In this document: in pieces, positions 63,401 to 64,000 of the stretch | Layout of the letters: each line of letters begins with the position of its first letter | Numbering within the stretch: the stretch's first letter is position 1 | Assembly (NCBI GenBank): GCA_963210315.1 | Contig: OY723301.1 | Coordinates: 1,984,001-2,048,000, forward strand | Reading direction: 5' to 3' | DNA from: Rhynchopus euleeides | Lineage: Eukaryota > Euglenozoa > Diplonemea > Diplonemida > Diplonemidae | Length of the DNA: 64,000 nt | Position numbers and translations under genes: made by a program | Notes under the pieces: generated by a model | The model's database searches: none | Seen by the model: only the letters and a program-made list of their open reading frames with translations | Told to the model about the DNA's origin: nothing

Positions 63401-64000
63401 GTCGAAGTGCTGGACGTCGACACCGGGGAGACCGCAGTGGTGCCACAGGGATTGCGTGAGGACCTGGAGCTGTCGCCGGGCCGGCGGGCACGCCGGGAGA
63501 GTCGCGCCAGCAGAGCAGCACAGCGCCCGCCCCGAGTCCCCCGGCCTGAGGGAAGTGAAGGTCCGCCTGGGCCGGCCCAGGGGGCCGAGGCGGAGATGAA
63601 GCAGGAGACGGCTGAGGGAGAAGGTGATGGGGGGGCAAGGGGCGCCGCGCCGGATGTGGTGCCCCCTCCTCCGACTACAACAAGCCCCGGCGAGGGGTCG
63701 GCGCCCCCGCCGGCCCCCCAACAGGCGCCCCTCGGGGCGTCGGCCCCCCAAGTGCAGACCTCCCAGGGCAGCGGCTCCAACGCCTCTTCAACAGCCCTCC
63801 CTGGGGTGTCGGCGCTTCCGTCCGCCTCCCAACCGGCACCCGCAGGACAATCGACCCCGCGCGCTCAGACCTCCCAGGGCAGTGGCTCCAACGCCTCTTC
63901 AACAGCCCTCCCTGGGGTGTCGGCGCTTCCGTCCGCCTCCCAACCGGCACCCGCAGGACAATCGACCCCGCGCGCTCAGACCTCCCAGGGCAGTGGCTCC
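60428..64000 (+). mobile_element. Family A retrotransposon A2, runs off the window
   Basis: Starts abruptly inside the RT region (GTGGGGGAGACTCTG) after the poly(A) of D. From 60741 on it is the inverted counterpart of A1: any position p corresponds to 69,879 minus p, with no insertions or deletions and only about five base changes noticed in 3.26 kb. It therefore forms a long inverted repeat with A1 across some 51.6 kb. Confidence 0.93.
60428..64000 (+). CDS. Family A polyprotein of A2 (partial at both ends)
   Basis: Open in one frame throughout: VGETLRRLVAKTLV, ILVKIDYENAFN (about 60605-60635), HGVQQGDPLGPLLFSL, YLDD (Asp pair 60878-60883), RT thumb, CCHC knuckle (CQQCGEGLDESGAHIFAC, about 61840), endonuclease core (about 62010-62085), OTU fold (VGDCAFDG, Cys 62789-62791; GHYSPL, His 63125-63127), Cys-rich finger (about 63270-63380) and the start of the 37-residue repeat at about 63765. 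Because A1 is broken at 9138, A2 is the only uninterrupted view of the family A RT palm. The N-terminus is missing and the C-terminus lies outside the window. Confidence 0.88.
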   Translation, partial: MGETLRRLVAKTLVAEVREKVGKLLLKGKQVGVAVDGGLDAATAVVRDYASRHKGTDRILVKIDYENAFNTVNRQAFLDAVRSDLPELAAWVEWCYAHPTALVYREHIILSEHGVQQGDPLGPLLFSLAIRKLTEDIARMPGLEGTIWYLDDGTLMGPPKAVGAAFAELEKRSAALGLKVSRRKCEVISLGGHTVAAIREVGLDVAASKKEEEVRMKLLQQNFEFLGAPVGDAAYCEAVMDRKLEEKFLPCLRELHKVRDAQVAMTLLRHCEGFCKVVFAMRAIGYKGREYLKKYDREVDFVLATILGDEDGELPTEARKQAALPIRLSGLGVRRAADHSTAAALGAASSLFPLCLQLDPSHRWDAQTWKETAERHNECVLEADRIATLARPETPLKQRDLSMAIIAKQQADLHEGADVTSMGRLLSESLPGAGSWVVAPPETQFAMQREEFQVACRLRLGAPVFSPGAMCQQCGEGLDESGAHIFACKASADRHRRHDAVRGGVYGLASAAGLAPQLEPNHVVLGRGKPADVYLPVGVSEERSRAIDVTVWSTTAQSSMQGAAKARGYTASRAEAAKHAKHDAKCQAEGMAFTAFALEQSGGMGTEAATLFRHLVNYAVDHKMGNRSELTRTWAARITVPLMRAIGKSAMRRGSLCLDLKSGNLRQRVKADPVPAIEPDFYFARDTGLDVLPPADWDCRLDEMDVEEAEETEGPVRSEPPPRRQPPPPPAEDDSAVEMDAMVDDPLAQLKEWRAQVDGGLPGVTARQQQARLGLRVPEGWSFVVGDCAFDGIAALGKETLGCDSAWLRQMGVQRALQDADLRMRVEEGPDMWAAFMAKPGSRDPRTWADYVVLAAVARGTRCTILLLVDNQVPMVLRPIGEGGTRDAFCLRRTGAEYGHYSPLVLPRAIRQHLMALPPQEPAEDLLECRWAGLMEWVKGDSQLGVQRCEKCSGSVDLRKAHKQCGGCWRRVCDKCAKGRGVRHCPGYVPRVEVLDVDTGETAVVPQGLREDLELSPGRRARRESRASRAAQRPPRVPRPEGSEGPPGPAQGAEAEMKQETAEGEGDGGARGAAPDVVPPPPTTTSPGEGSAPPPAPQQAPLGASAPQVQTSQGSGSNASSTALPGVSALPSASQPAPAGQSTPRAQTSQGSGSNASSTALPGVSALPSASQPAPAGQSTPRAQTSQGSGS

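Overview
The window is nuclear DNA of a GC-rich unicellular eukaryote, most likely an alga or other flagellated protist; I cannot name the species. Evidence: a 55-nt GT-AG intron that restores frame in a FAM227/FWWh-type gene (a family typical of ciliated or flagellated cells), a CofD-like gene in the form found in eukaryotes, and about 60 kb of non-LTR (LINE-type) retrotransposons with poly(A) tails and target-site duplications (TSDs). There are no rRNA genes, tRNA genes or CRISPR arrays that I can support.

Layout. 1-4039: two compact host genes, both on the + strand. 4040-64000: a nested retrotransposon cluster made of three related autonomous families (called A, B and C here), a non-coding retroposon (D) and one AT-rich element with terminal inverted repeats (E). 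A1 lies on the - strand (3' end at 4040) and is broken by B1 (9139-23924) and C1 (24072-43964), each with a matching TSD. It is also interrupted at 44293 by C2, for which no right-hand TSD is visible. B1 carries B2 (15618-19978). C1 carries B3 (28138-40139), and E lies at its 3' end. B3 carries D copies and a truncated C 3' end. C2 carries a compound D/A/D insertion and a full D copy, and is then interrupted by C3 (49859-58935), whose 2,662-codon ORF is intact. After C3 come short fragments of A, C and D, then A2 (60428 to the window end), an inverted and nearly identical copy of A1.

Shared protein plan. B and C encode one very long protein: a Pro-rich N-terminus, an OTU-like cysteine-protease fold, C2H2-type zinc fingers, reverse transcriptase ((Y/F)LDD), a restriction-like endonuclease with a CCHC knuckle, a degenerate OTU-like fold, a RING-like finger, a further OTU fold with Cys and His, another zinc finger, and a low-complexity tail. 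A lacks the degenerate middle fold. I see no APE endonuclease. B and C share their 5' ends; A and C share a roughly 120-bp 3' tail. D has no convincing ORF and was probably moved by one of these reverse transcriptases. Nesting of LINEs into each other resembles the Zepp/ZeppL clusters of green algae, which mark centromeric or subtelomeric DNA; that location is inference here.
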